Below, piece after piece: positions 11,696-22,720 of a stretch of 64,000 bases of DNA; position 1 is the first letter of the stretch; every line of letters starts with the position of its first letter. The stretch is from Timema cristinae (lineage: Eukaryota; Arthropoda; Insecta; Phasmatodea; Timematidae). The notes under the pieces are model-generated. The model saw only the letters and a list, made by a program, of their open reading frames with translations. It was not told the origin of the DNA and did not search any database. The position numbers and the translations under genes are program-made. The stretch is from the NCBI GenBank assembly GCA_039000515.1, contig JBCFYV010000001.1, forward strand, positions 33,378,061-33,442,060. The letters run 5' to 3'.

Positions 11696-12327
11696 TTTTA
11701 TTGGTCCAAATATAAAACTGAAGACGTTAATTCTTTAAAAATAAAATTATAAAATTTAAAACCGTTAGTCAAAATTGTTTTACATACGTATAGCGCAATT
11801 TGTTCTTGAGCTCGCTTGTGTATATTATTACAAATTTTGAATCAATATATCCATTTTTAAACAATAGATTGAGAAAGTCCGCGTGTAGTTCCATATCATT
11901 TATTTTTTGTTAATTTTTCGAAAAATTAGATGCCTCTTAAAGGTATTTGAAGTGGTCATCTGCCAACACATTTTTGATAATTTAATGCTTTTAGAAGCTA
12001 TTTGAAGTGGCTCCCTATGGGTATATATTTTAAAAATGGATGGTTGTAGAAATCATTTAGAGAAATATTCGCTTGGATTTTTTTTTAATTAAATGCTTCT
12101 GGAAGATATTTTGAGTGGTTCTTCCTTGGAAAATATTTGAAAAGGAATGCCTCTGTAATTCATTTGTAGTTTGATACATTGCCATCTTTAAGCTTAATTT
12201 TTAAAACTTGTGAAAATTTCGGGGGTTAGAGGGTGGAGGCGTTGTACCCCATATACTCCCCTCCCTTCACCCACGCCAATCAATGTTTTATATATATTAT
12301 ATAACTTATTATGTAATTTTCACTCAC

Positions 12328-12459
12328 CAGTTCACCTTCTTTATATAGTTCTATTTGTATATCGGAGCGGAGGGCGACAAGGGATCAACACATAACCATG
12401 TTGCTGCACACTCAGAAATGGAAGCATCATTGAGTCTAACACTATTAAATTATCCTCAT
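12328..12459 (-). CDS. Pvr-like exon: first half of Ig domain 2, with internal frame change
   Basis: Acceptor tttttacag, donor gtgagtg. Enters completing an Asp codon from the previous exon. Frame one reads VLDSMMLPFLSVQQHGY and then VLIPCRPPLR; the expected continuation DIQIELYKEGEL is in another frame, so one surplus base (or two missing) lies near 12345-12375. Exon length 132 is one too many for its two phases. The exit phase fits the next exon. Either a decaying copy or a base-calling error. Confidence 0.82.
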
Positions 12460-12577
12460 CTGTAAAAAGTATAAAGCATAAGTAATATATAATAATCATA
12501 ATTAATTCCATGCCAGGTTGAGTTTGCATGAACCAGATATTTGAATTGTAACAAGTGATTGATAAATGTATGGCACT

Positions 12578-12795
12578 AAGGAAGAAAGTTGATTGTGCAT
12601 TCGTTGATAGGAGAAAGCGTACGATCGGCCGAATAGGAGTATGTTATGGAATGTTCTGATAGATTATGGTATGGATGCATGGTTAGTTAATCAAATTATG
12701 GCAGTGTATGATGGAACTAAAGTGTGGATTACGGTGGAGGGAACTTTGAGCTAATGGTTTGACATTAAACAGGGGTTAGATAAGGCTCTGTTACT
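12578..12795 (+). pseudogene. Non-LTR retrotransposon reverse transcriptase fragment
   Basis: Plus-strand translation gives KKVDCAFVD, then SMLWNVLIDYGMDAWLVNQI and VYDGTKVWITVEGTLS, then WFDIKQGL, the RT palm region upstream of the FADD box. The family resembles the element at 8072-9069, covering an earlier part of the same kind of protein. Broken by stops. Confidence 0.8.
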
Positions 12796-12985
12796 ATCTC
12801 CTTGGTAAATATTAAATATTGCACCCTTGGGCTATATCATTCGTTGCCCAGTAGTGGAAAGATTAACCGTACTAATATACCACTGCCCAGGAGACGCCCG
12901 AATGTAGTCTACTTACTAATCGTAGGTACATCCTCTCCGTGGAGGCTTTTTTCATGTCCCGAAGAGATGAGATAATAATAATAGT
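12796..12985 (-). mobile_element. SINE-C fragment, minus orientation
   Basis: Reverse complement carries atctcatctcttcgggacat, cctccacggagaggatgtac and gggcgtctcctgggca, matching the 3' part of the copy at 44979-45256. Confidence 0.7.
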
Positions 12986-13551
12986 GAGCATGATGATGGG
13001 TCTCTTAAACTGACAATATATATAGAAACGATTTTATATTGTTTCTTAAAATTATATTTCCTGTGTATCGTGATTACTTGTAATACTATTTTGTTATTAC
13101 ATAAAACTTGGGTCAAAATTAAATGAATCAGTAGAACTATCTATGTGGAGTTAAACATGTCACAACTAATTGAAATAAATTAAACATAAATTTGTGAATT
13201 ATAATTTTTAAGATTTCATCAAATTTAATTTTAGTTTGACTGTACAGCTACATAATAGGCTAATATTCATTGTCTAGAAAAAGCCTATCTCAACCTTACC
13301 TCCAATTTGAAAATACGTTGACCAAATCAATTTTTTTTACAGAAAATAGATTAATTTTTTAAAAACCTTTGATACTTATAATCTTCTTTAAGATCAAATT
13401 CAATGTTTTTTTAAAATTAATATAATTTTACTCTAGAATTCTAGGAACTATTTTCTTATGCACCTATAGGCTCTGTAGTAAACTTTGGGTCTATAATTTT
13501 TTTTTCCATAAATACCTTTGATAATTTAAAATTGATAAACTGATGACATAC

Positions 13552-13746
13552 CTTTAACATACACATATATGTTTGCAGCAGTGGAGGGTTGAGGTTGAAT
13601 GGTGTAATTTCTCTGACAGTAATAACGCGCCGTGTACAAATAGTTCGCTCCTCGAACAGAGAGATGAGAAGTATACTTGAAACCATCATAGTTATTGACA
13701 ACCATGGGTAGGGCATCACCACTAACTCTCCTGATTCGTCATAAAG
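13552..13746 (-). CDS. Pvr-like exon: second half of Ig domain 1, with internal frame change
   Basis: Acceptor tattttcag, donor gtatgtc. Phase 0 in, phase 1 out. The first frame reads LYDESGELVVMPYP; the frame that continues into the Ig F strand reads YDGFKYTSHLSVRGANYLY and then TARYYCQRNY. The switch needs one missing base around 13690-13730, and the exon is one base short for its phases. The exit phase fits the following exon. Confidence 0.85.
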
Positions 13747-13879
13747 CTGAAAATATATAATTTTAAACAAAGCTTGATTATTATATCAAATATTTATGGG
13801 ATTCCATGCTAAAAACGTATCAAGATACTCGTAACCAATTTTCTAAACTGGAACTGTCCACCTTAGAAAACGATAACGT

Positions 13880-14036
13880 TGTAGTTATTATATATTATAT
13901 ATATTATATATATATATATAAATATTATATATATATATTAATATATATATTATATATATATATAATGAATAATTAATATATAATATTATTTATATATTTT
14001 ATATATATAATATATAATTTAATATAATATTTTAAA
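13880..14036. repeat. TA-rich microsatellite
   Basis: About 150 bp almost entirely of A and T in imperfect (ta)n and tatatatta runs, self-complementary throughout. Confidence 0.9.
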
Positions 14037-14091
14037 ATTATATTTTGCAAAATAAAAGGCTTGTACGTAGTAATTGCCTTTAATTATATTA

Positions 14092-14245
14092 ATCGGATGA
14101 GGAAGGTGTAACTTGGGAATTGTACTTGCATTATTTGTTTAAGTCAAGAGAGGGAATGGGAAATCATTTAGTAAAAATACACGTGACTGAGATTCAACCC
14201 CCAAACTCCCTGTCCCCACAAAACCAAACTATATGAGCTTACGTT
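14092..14245 (-). mobile_element. Worn SINE-B body, minus orientation
   Basis: ggatgaggaaggtgtaactt, gggaaatcatttagtaaaaa and gactgagattcaacccccaa follow the SINE-B body order. Confidence 0.65.
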
Positions 14246-14914
14246 TAGATCACACACACATAGATACACTTGGTGCGAGACCGTATAAATTCAGGAGAAA
14301 AAAAACAGTGAGCGTATAGGGGGAAAAAAAGCCCACTTATTATACCATCCAAAATCACGTTCTCAGAAATGACCATGTTTTAGACTCGCATTCCACTTGA
14401 CTTTGTCAACTGATGGTTTCGGGGTTCAAGTCTCTTACGGTTGTGCTAGGATTGAGCTTCCAAATGTTTATTCATCACCGTGAATTTAGAATAAAGCTAA
14501 CGCTTGCACACTTAATAGTAGCTGAACCGGAAAAGATCAATAGGTCACGTGTTAAGAACACCACCATGTCACTAGACAGACACCTTTTATGGTCAGAGAC
14601 TTTTCAAGGTGGAAACCCCTTGTCGTGTAGTGTCCGGCAGCCGGTACCTGAGGAACTAACACCTCTTTCAAAGCCTCCCCAACCCATCATGGCTGTGCCC
14701 TTCGAGTGTAGCCACGCACATCGACGCGCGCAGTGAGCGGTTTAGGGACTGATTACCCCGTGCCTGCCATCGAGCCCTGTGATCATTAGACAACTAGGAA
14801 AAAAATCAATTATTTATCACTGAGCTATCCGGAATTCATCCCGATTCACCGGTGCCTGTGGTAGTGGCCGATGATTTCCACACGTCCATTACAAACTCCT
14901 TTAAAAGTACCGAA

Positions 14915-14985
14915 TATCTCAGCGGTAGAGTATTGGCATGCTAGGCTAAGAGTCCCAGTTTTTTATCTGTGTCCAGGTGTCATTT
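14915..14985 (+). mobile_element. SINE-D head (tRNA-like)
   Basis: tatctcagcggtagagtatt followed by ctaggctaagagtcccagtt resembles tRNA boxes A and B. The same wording recurs at 16716-16775. Not a functional tRNA: the box B is broken. Confidence 0.55.
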
Positions 14986-15902
14986 AAAAAAAGTACGAAC
15001 TGTGATTTTGCCGACCAACCCTTATTCAAACTTATGCGAGCACAATGTCCCTAGACTACCATCCTAATCCCTTCTCCCTTAGATGAGATTTTCTCAAACT
15101 TTACCATTTGCGAACAACTTTTGGAGCCATTTCAAAACAAGCGTACCTTTTCCTGATTCCATAAAAAAAAGCGAAACAAATGCCAGCTGTAAATTATTAA
15201 AAGTCATTCCAAATATTACTAACGCTCAAGTAGTAAGCTAAGCAAAGCCATTACAAAGAGAAAGAAAGGATTTTAAAAGTTAAATAATAATAAACATTAC
15301 CAAAATATAAAGATTTAATCCAATAATTTCTTGAATCCGAATCTTAAATTTTCTTTTGAATCCTCGAATCCAAATTAGAATACTTTAATCTTTAAAAATG
15401 TACAATTTTATTTAAAGTGAAAATATTTAAAATTCATTATAAAAAAAAGTTGCTCAAGGCCATTGACAAATGCTATTTTGTTTGTAACGTCTATTATGTC
15501 ATCAACAACCAAACAATATTTTTTTAAATTTAATAGGCCTACTGTATATTAATACAATTTTGTCATTTTGTGTGCGATTATTTTATCCTTCAATATACAC
15601 AAGACTAATAATTACTTTTACCAATTGCTTTAAATTATTATTTTAATCTTCATAATTTTGAATTCGAAATAATTTTTTGAGATTTTTTTTTTACGAATCT
15701 TGAATCTCTCGAACACCTTAGTATTAAAGTGATTAGAGGATTCTATAGTCCCATCTCTGTTTATCACTAAAACTCAATGGTTGGTCAAGTCACCCTGGTA
15801 TCTTTCACATACCACAGCTTGGGAATAACTTATCTAGATTCAGCCATTAATAACCCTTGTGTCTAAAGTACTTTTAAAAAGAACCAACCCTAACTTACTC
15901 AC

Positions 15903-16030
15903 CTGTGGGTACAACCAATGGATGGGCTCTGTGGCGCTGCACAACAGTTCAATCTTTTCTCCGGTCTCTATAACTGTCTGGTTTACGTTTGGTGTTATGA
16001 CCGGATACCCGTCCGATGATACTGCCCATG
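15903..16030 (-). CDS. Pvr-like exon: first half of Ig domain 1
   Basis: Acceptor ataaattccag, donor gtgagta. Two bases, then 42 codons, phase 0 out. Contains GYPVITPNVNQTVIETGEKI and ELLCSATEPIHWLYPQ: the B-strand Cys and C-strand Trp of Ig1, with the P-[IV]-x-W wording of Pvr. The incoming phase requires a further upstream exon, presumably with the signal peptide, which I could not identify between here and 42 kb. Confidence 0.88.
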
Positions 16031-16619
16031 CTGGAATTTATCATAAACAATTCACTTATATTTACAAATAAATATCATATTTATCTTGACTGTAGCATTT
16101 CCATAGGTTCTTTTTGGTAAGAAAATATCGTGATACTCCACGGAGAGTGTTTAAATGTGAGTATAAGGGAACACGTGTTAGGGGCAGTATTTTTGTGGTT
16201 TTTATATCAACCTTTTTTTTTTCGTCCAAAGAAATCAAATTATTCTCCTGTATAAACATAAAGTTTAGTTTTCTTCAGATGGTGATCTCAACAGTTCTTG
16301 ATTATCTTTAAAGAGTGTCCAGGAATTTAATGACAACTTTTTAGATTCATTTAAAAGTTTGTCATCAATGTTAATATATTCACAAAAGAACCTCGGTTAT
16401 CCGAAATAAAGGGGGTGGAGCCGATTTTAGATAGTTTGTAAATTTGAGTTGTGCTGATAAAAATAAACATTCATTAAGAAATAGGTGTTATGATAGTTAC
16501 ATTTATTGAAAATTTAGAGCCATCCCGCCCTAAATTTCAACGTTCTATTTTCAAATATAGCTGTCAATTAGCGCGTCAAATCTAGTTAGCTTAAATAATT
16601 AATAGTATATATGGATGAA

Positions 16620-17300
16620 TCTATGCCTGCGTGAATCCATGATTTTAAATTTCGAATCGATTCAAAATGTATTATTAATAATTATTATAATGCTTTGAAA
16701 AAATTACCTGATACCTTAGATCAGTCGGTAGCGATTATATCTGTTAAGCTAAGAGTCCCGGGTTCGATTTAGTCAGATGTGGTTTTCCCCTTTCACAGTT
16801 TTGAATAAACTGCCGGGGGATGGACGTTGTGTCTGGTATAGATATATTTAAGTTAGTTTATAAGTCGTATGCTGATATGATCAATTGGTTTAGAAAGTGC
16901 GTGCTAAATTTATAAATAAATGAAAACATAATAAATATTGAAAATATTTCTATTCCAATCCGAATGAAATATTTCACAATGAAAATGTTATGAATAAAAT
17001 ATCGAGCTAGATTTTTTTTTTAATAAAGACCAATGCCATACAATCGAGTTTTTATCTCTGATACGTTAAAATTAAATTTAAATATTGGCAACATAATTTA
17101 CATTGATTATTATAGTAGTAGGCTAAATAAGTGCATTAGATGTATTTAAAAGTTTGACGTTTAGATTTGAATTTCGAATTTCTTTGCATCGAATCCGAAT
17201 CTAAAATACTACTTATTTGAATTTTTTTTAAATTTTGTACCCAAATTCGAATATTTCTAACACAAGCTTTAGATTCGGATTTGAAACTTCGAAGCTCCAT
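16620..17300. repeat. Interspersed repeat rich in ttcgaatc/gattcgga words
   Basis: Dispersed words such as catcgaatccgaatctaaaa, tagattcggatttgaaactt and cgaagctcc occur in both orientations, also at 4150-5115, 15290-15725 and 56160-56270. Looks like a family of AT-rich fold-back elements; boundaries not resolved. Confidence 0.5.
16716..16870 (+). mobile_element. SINE-D copy
   Basis: ttagatcagtcggtagcgat followed by ctaagagtcccgggttcgat gives tRNA-like boxes A and B; the body then reads gtggttttcccctttcacag. Tail and target duplication not identified. Confidence 0.6.
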
Positions 17301-17703
17301 TGATTTAATAACTATTACTTACTATAAGCATTAATTAATATTGACAATGTAATTATACCGCATCGATGGTCAAGAATTATCAGGAGGGTCATAATCGACT
17401 TGATTAGGTAATGAACAGAAGGCCGAGGTTTGAATCTTGATCGAGTGTAGGGAGACTAGTTTCCCACATGTGATTCATCTCTGTAGTTTTTTGTAACCTC
17501 TTCTCACACTAAATACTCACTACTCTAAATACTCTCTTAATAGTTAGGAACTTTGCTTGATTTAACATTTAAGCAACTTGTAAAATAAATTATATATAAC
17601 TTGTATTGTTGAAAGCGTAGAAAAAAAAAAAAAAAACGGAAAATTGTATTAATATAATCAATTTACCAGAGATGGGTTGTCTTTGAGGTTCATGACGTAA
17701 TAG

Positions 17704-17705
17704 TA

Positions 17706-17736
<31 letters not shown>

Positions 17737-17979
17737 TAGCACTGCTTCTCACTAACCGTTTGGGTTATACGCTTAAGTACTGAATACTCTAATGAGCTAG
17801 GACTTGGGAATATTGAATTTTGAAGAAGTGAACCCACATTTGTGGGAAGGGAGAGAGTAAACCAATTTAGGAAAAACCACCCCCAATTCACCCGAATGAG
17901 ATTCGAACCTCGATCTCCCCGTCCTCGGCAGTTAGGCTCAACACGAACCAGCGCGTTAACCAACTACGCCACCGAGGCG
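17704..17979 (-). mobile_element. SINE-B copy, minus orientation, with 17-bp target duplication
   Basis: (taa)n, shared tail complement gtttgggttatacgcttaag, body, and head complement ccaactacgccaccgaggcg. Flanks ggttcatgacgtaatag (17687-17703) and ggttcatgaagtaatag (17980-17996) differ at one base. Confidence 0.95.
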
Positions 17980-18286
17980 GGTTCATGAAGTAATAGACAT
18001 GGCCAACACAATATCATTTTTCAGTGGCACCAAACCTTAAACAACCGTTTTTAAATTCAATGTTAAACATTTACCCTTTAACAAAAATAGTACATTTTTA
18101 AAGATTCTAATTTGGATTTGAGATTCGTAAGAAAATATGATCATAGGCGTTGTATGTGTATGTAGAAACGGAAGCGGGGAGGGTTGAGAGAATGTAAATA
18201 GGTAGCCTATGGTCGAATCGTTTTGTTGAGGGGAGGTAGTTATCTGGTCCTCAAAGAGATGTGAGAGGGAAATGTATTTATTTATT

Positions 18287-18486
18287 TTTTGCACCACGGC
18301 TTACTTCCCACCTGGGCTTTCCACATTTTATAACATCAATAGGGCTGGGATGAGTAATGTCAAATTCATGGGAAATATACCCGAATTTACGCGGAAGGGG
18401 AGAGTAAAACTATTTAGTAAAAGACTATCCTCAATAAACCCTACCAAGACTCGAACTAATATCCTTATCATCGTCAGTCCAGTCAT
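18287..18486 (-). mobile_element. Worn SINE-B copy, minus orientation
   Basis: ttgcaccacggcttacttcc, gaatttacgcggaaggggag and ccctaccaagactcgaacta follow the SINE-B order. Confidence 0.7.
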
Positions 18487-18526
18487 TTAATTGTATGTAT
18501 TTGTACTAAGGTTATTACGTGTATGT

Positions 18527-18672
18527 GAGGAATGCCAGGTCTCCACCGTGGTTCGGATTCCACGTTAAACTGTAGGTCCTTCATTTAATCTCACAATCAC
18601 CCTACCATTACACATTAGCGTAAGTGCGTATAACCCGAACGGGTAGTAAGACGCGGTGCTAATAATAATAAT
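18527..18672 (+). mobile_element. 5'-truncated SINE-A copy with target duplication
   Basis: Begins in the body (gaggaatgccaggtctccac), keeps taaactgtaggtccttcatt and the shared tail cgtataacccgaacgggtag, then (aat)n. Flanks attacgtgtatgt (18514-18526) and attacgtgtacgt (18673-18685) form a 13-bp duplication. Confidence 0.93.
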
Positions 18673-19155
18673 ATTACGTGTACGTACAATCTTTACACAG
18701 AAATGGAGAGTAGTCGATTTACTAGGTGTCTTATCAAAAGATAAATAAACCACCGAAACATGGTTTGTTATTTCGCCGAAAGGACTAGTTGAGCCTTGAA
18801 TTTCTATTGAACGCAACCAGAGTTGTGTCCCAGTGCAAGAGGACGTAAGACTGAGGCGTAGCATACTTCCTTCCGGACAACTACGTCATAAGACGCCACC
18901 AACAACATCCTGCGACAAGGGATTTCTTCGAAAACGATTCGTTCATGAACTGCGCAATCGTGTTTAAAAAAAAACTGTATTAATAATTTTGTTATTTGTT
19001 AAAAGCAGGGAACAATTTAGAAAGTACACTCAGGTTACTATGAAAGGTAGAATTCTTACCTTGATGGATTACATACTATACGACCCTATACTATAAGATA
19101 CACCATAGTCACGAGTGTATTTCATTTACCTTGCAGGGTTCCACTCTATGCCCTA

Positions 19156-19587
19156 TCTATACTAATATTATAAAGAGGAAAGATTTTATTTTTCGTTTTG
19201 TTTTTGTTTATAATGGATAAACTCAAAAACTACTGTACCTATTTTAAAAATTCTTTCACCAATATAAAGCTACATTATCAGCGCGTAACATAGGTTATAT
19301 TTTAGTTTGAAAATTTAATTTATTCCTCATAAAAATGTCGCTAGTATATTATATAGTCGTTGGAAAAAAAGTTGTTGAAAAGGGCGGGGGGGTAGGGGTG
19401 AGGAAATAGGAATGAGATGAAAATAGGAGGGAGGATAAAAAGAGGGAGGGGGATATACAGTGATGGTAGGACTGTATTTAAAAAAAAAAGTAAAAAAAAG
19501 TTTTGTTTTTATATTGACATGATGGATGATTTGAAGCTTTGTTTTACAGGATTATTTACAATATTTTTTACGGGAAAGGGGGCTAGT
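19156..19587 (+). mobile_element. Probable Helitron-like non-autonomous element
   Basis: Starts A|TCTATACTAATATTATAAAG, the 5' end wording of insect Helitron-like elements and shared with 22317. The proposed 3' end ctagt at 19583-19587 lacks a clear hairpin, so the right boundary is tentative. Confidence 0.55.
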
Positions 19588-19634
19588 AGCTTTTAAGATA
19601 GGGTCATAGTGTAAGGCGTTAAGATAGTGATATA

Positions 19635-20003
19635 GGGACCACTAGAAAAGGCCATGTTTTTTGCAGTTTTTATAGCAAAATACTTTTTTCGGGCTAAAAT
19701 AAATAAAATGTTGCTTCATTACAAACAAATAGTTTAATTTTATTCACATGGTGATATCAACAGTTGTTAAATATCTGTCATAAGCATAGTGGCATTAGAT
19801 GAGAAACTGTTTAAATGAAGGGGAAAAGTTGTCATTAAATTACAACACACCTTTGAAAGATATTCAAGAACTGTTGATATCACCATGTGATTAAAATTAA
19901 ACTCTTTTTGTACTGAAGCGATATTTGATTTCTTCGAACCAAAATAAGGGTTATTTTTTTATAAATGCTGCAAAAAAATCGACATTTTCTCCCGTACTTT
20001 AGA
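19635..20003. mobile_element. Long fold-back MITE, arms about 130 bp
   Basis: The left arm (from about accactagaaaaggccatg through tagtttaattttattcacat to ggtgatatcaacagtt) pairs with the right arm (aactgttgatatcaccatgt ... tttttgtactgaagcgatat ... cgacattttctcccgtac). Relatives are at 59991-60377 and, partially, 1205-1415 and near 16279. It abuts another MITE at 20007. Confidence 0.85.
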
Positions 20004-20006
20004 TCT

Positions 20007-20247
20007 CTACAGTAGCCCCATGGCTTCTTTGGTGCTGACTGACAGCTCACAGCTGACTTCTGACAGTCAACATTTTGGTATATACCTAAATTTTGACTGT
20101 CAAAAGTGACAGCTACTAGACACATGTTTTTGCAGATCATCTGGTTCGGCGTAGGGATACGTAGTTTGGTCTGGTAACTTTTTAAAGCTATCAGAAGTCA
20201 GCTGTGAGCTGTCAGTCAGCACCAAAGAAGCCATAGGGCTACTCTAC
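20007..20247. mobile_element. MITE with about 55-bp inverted ends (ctacagtagccccatggctt)
   Basis: Left ctacagtagccccatggctt / cacagctgacttctgacag pairs with the inverse at the right (tcagaagtcagctgtgagct ... gccatagggctact). A second copy is at 21953-22186. Core about 120 bp, non-coding. Confidence 0.93.
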
Positions 20248-20488
20248 CTAAAGACAAGACTGCCACATTTCAAGGTAAATGAAGTGTATGTACAGTACAT
20301 TTGTTCAAATATAAAGAAGCTTATCATCTGGTGCTTTATGTTTGAAAATTGTGTCCTAGGTATGGATTTGAGCCCATCCTCTCTACTAACTTATGTACCC
20401 AGTTTTGGTCTCCTAATTTTTATTTTATCCGTAATACACTTAAAAGACGAGATTTGCAGCAAGGCCTAAGTTGCCAGCAATATTTATT

Positions 20489-20780
20489 GTAGGGGTAAGG
20501 TGTTGGACTTCTGTGATGGGGATCTGGTGTTCAATCCTCGGTCCCGGCCATGATTTATCTGATTACCAAACCCTTCCTTCACCTCTGACAAGACGTGTAT
20601 TAATCACAACTTGTGAATGTGGGGAATGCCAGGCCTCCACAGTGGTTCGGATCCCACGTTAAACTGTAGGTCCTTCATTTCATCTCACAATCACCCTACC
20701 ATTACACATTAGCGTAAGTGCGTATAACCCGAACGGGTAGTAAGACGCGGTGCCAATAATAATAATCATAATAATAATAT
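20489..20780 (+). mobile_element. SINE-A copy, nearly full length
   Basis: Head begins inside box A (taggggtaaggtgttggact), box B ggtgttcaatcctcgg, body with ccaaacccttccttcacctc, shared tail, (aat)n. The first bases of the head are missing. Confidence 0.9.
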
Positions 20781-20985
20781 GTATTGAGAAGTTGGGGGTT
20801 TCCAGTGTTGATTCTAATCCCAGCACTATCTGATGTTTTTGTTTTTTTCAAGTTGTGGGAAATATTATGATAATGATTTGGAATTTTATTCAAATTCGTC
20901 ACTAGGCGCTAAATACTAAACTTGCATTGAATCTGCTGTTAAATCTATTTTGATGATCGTGAAGAATAAATTATCGGTCCAACTC

Positions 20986-20988
<3 letters not shown>

Positions 20989-21036
<48 letters not shown>

Positions 21037-21067
21037 TAATAATAATAATAGTAAGGATAATAATAGT
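20989..21067. repeat. (aat)n microsatellite
   Basis: About 25 triplets with few interruptions. Confidence 0.95.
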
Positions 21068-21342
21068 AGTAACAATATTAAAAGTTAAGAACTTGATCAG
21101 TAAATTCCTCTGGTTTTGAAGTAGAGTCCTGAGTTGTTGTTTTTTTTATCTGTTTTCAGCTTCCCACCGCTTTAATCCCAATCTTCCTCTCCAAAACTTA
21201 TTATCTACTTTCCCTGTGCACAAGTAAGATAGTGTGAACTCAAGTTGTTTGTTGATGTGAACGCTACACTGGCCACCCCTACCCGCAGGACAGCCAACAT
21301 CCTGCACGCACAGATAGCACCAGCAAAGTCCGTCTACTAAAA

Positions 21343-21386
21343 GGTCAAACCATAGAGAAATGTATCCCTTTCTCTATGGTCAAACC
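21343..21386. repeat. Palindrome built on catagagaaatgtatcc
   Basis: gtcaaaccatagagaaatgt faces ccctttctctatggtcaaac, so the two halves partly pair. A similar core (catagagaaatgtatactat) occurs at about 2410-2445, so this is a small repeat family. Confidence 0.6.
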
Positions 21387-21952
21387 CAGCCAACGTCTAG
21401 GGTAAGTTTCATAGTCAGACCTGGTACATCACAAGTGCGGTGCTATACTAAATACAAGACGATACCTACCTAGGCCAGAATGTAATGGAACAGTTTCATA
21501 TGCGAAACGGGCACATACCATTCGACTCTTGGATCTAGTATACCGTCGTATTTGAGGCGTACTAAGTCTTGACTATGAAACAGGCCCATACTTTCTGCCG
21601 TGGTGAACACGGGTCCAAAATATATAAGCTTGACTTTGCATCGTTTTAGCTACTATTATTTTATTCATTCAAACACACATATATATATATATATATATTT
21701 CATATGGCAATCAAAGCAACACTATTGCAGATTTAATGAAAGAGTGTGAAGAAACAAACATTATCTCTTTCAACATTTTGTATTATTGTATTTTCCTACA
21801 CCAGCTCACCGATTGCAGAGCCACCAAGGCACCAATGTAAAGAGAATAGAAGGTAGCGCCATGTGGTGAAAGATATACAAATGGCTGAGCTTGTGACGTC
21901 ACTCAGTACTCAAGCCAGCTCGTTAGATACACAAAGCTATATGGAAGACAAA

Positions 21953-22186
21953 CTAAAGTAGTCCCATGGCTTCTTTGATGCTGACTGACTGCTCACAGCT
22001 GACTTCTGACAGTCAACATTTAGGTATATACCTAAATTTTAACTCTCAGAAGTGACAGCTGCTAAACACATGTTTTTGCAGTTCATATGGCTCGGCGTAA
22101 GGATACATAATTTGGTATGGTAACTTTTCAAAGCTGTCAGCTGTGAGCTGTCAATCAGTATCAAAGAAGTCATGGGGCTACTGTAG
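21953..22186. mobile_element. MITE, second copy of the 20007-20247 family
   Basis: ctaaagtagtcccatggctt at the left and aaagaagtcatggggctact / gtag at the right form inverted ends; the interior matches the other copy (caacatttaggtatatacct). Confidence 0.92.
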
Positions 22187-22316
22187 GTTGTTAAAATTCA
22201 TGGTATCTTTGTAAATTTTAAATGATAAATAAACCTTTAAAATCAACACCAATGTCCAATTAACGTCATTGGAGTCTCTACTTGTTAAAAAAAAAATGTA
22301 TGGTTGGTTGTCTTCA

Positions 22317-22720
22317 TCTAAACTAATATTATAAAGAGGAAAGATTTGATTTTTTGTTTTTTTTGTTTGTAATGGATAAAGTCAAAAACTACTGGACCGA
22401 TTTTAAAAATTCTTTCACCAATATAGAGTTACATTATCAGCGAGTAGCATAGGCTTATTTTATTTTTAAAATTAAATTTATTCCTCATGAAAATGTCAAT
22501 AGTTTTACTCAAGGTATAATATAGCTATATTTTATTGACATAATCTGGCTTAGAATTACGTTTCAGAGAAAACGGGGCACCGTGGGGAGAGGGGGGGGCT
22601 TATATAAATCGTATACTACAGTGGGTCACAGGTAGCATGGGGGGGGGGGAGCAAGTGAGGGCTTTATATAAATCTTATAACACAGTGGGTCATGGGCAAC
22701 GCCGTGTGGGATTGTCTAGT
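22317..22720 (+). mobile_element. Helitron-like non-autonomous element, 404 bp
   Basis: Starts after A with tctaaactaatattataaag and ends with ctagt at 22716-22720, preceded by catgggcaacgccgtgtggg, a wording typical of insect Helitron 3' ends. No coding capacity. Confidence 0.72.

Larger units (their letters stand above)
9586..12327 (-). other. Intron with a hAT-type MITE and a SINE-B copy
   Basis: Holds the elements at 10433-11271 and 11446-11695. From about 9680, tggtctcaaacacagacaag resembles a worn hAT end, too weak to call. The rest is AT-rich. Confidence 0.55.
12460..13551 (-). other. Intron with LINE and SINE-C fragments
   Basis: Contains the LINE piece 12578-12795 and the SINE-C piece 12796-12985. 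The rest is AT-rich with nothing recognised. Confidence 0.55.
13747..15902 (-). other. Intron: AT microsatellite, SINE debris, unexplained GC-richer block
   Basis: An AT-only stretch (13880-14036) is followed by a worn SINE-B piece (about 14092-14245). A GC-richer block runs from 14410 to about 14910; its 107-codon open frame at 14413-14736 matches no family I know. A tRNA-like SINE-D head is at 14915-14985, and TTCGAATC-type repeat DNA at 15290-15725. Confidence 0.5.
2622..16030 (-). other. Downstream Pvr-like receptor gene: ectodomain part, Ig1 to Ig5
   Basis: Eight minus-strand exons encode an extracellular region of successive Ig-like domains in the order and style of PDGF/VEGF receptors: Ig1 (exons 15903-16030 and 13552-13746), Ig2 (12328-12459 and 9423-9585), Ig3 (7614-7762 and 5207-5399), Ig4 in one exon (3210-3506), and the first half of Ig5 (2622-2791). 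Phases are 0, 1, 0, 1, 0, 1, 1 at successive junctions and fit, except that the second and third exons each need a one-base frame change. By family knowledge the product would be a cell-surface receptor for PVF/VEGF-like ligands. Signal peptide exon, membrane segment and kinase are not seen; the last two would lie left of the window. Whether the gene is intact is uncertain because of the two frame breaks. Confidence 0.85.
16031..17703. other. Stretch 5' of the first visible Ig exon: repeats only
   Basis: Includes a partial fold-back-family motif (ggtgatctcaacagttcttg at about 16279), a SINE-D copy (16716-16870) and TTCGAATC-type repeat DNA (16620-17300). No signal-peptide exon recognised. Confidence 0.5.
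17980..19155. other. Gene-free stretch with two SINE remnants
   Basis: Contains a worn SINE-B (18287-18486, minus) and a truncated SINE-A (18527-18672). Open frames at 18037-18297 and 18565-18864 fall in low-complexity or SINE-derived sequence. Nothing else recognised. Confidence 0.6.
20781..21952. other. Gene-free stretch with microsatellites
   Basis: Holds an (aat)n tract at 20989-21067, a small palindrome at 21343-21386, a (ta)n tract near 21679-21700, and GC-richer sequence at 21240-21600 with no recognisable gene. Confidence 0.55.
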
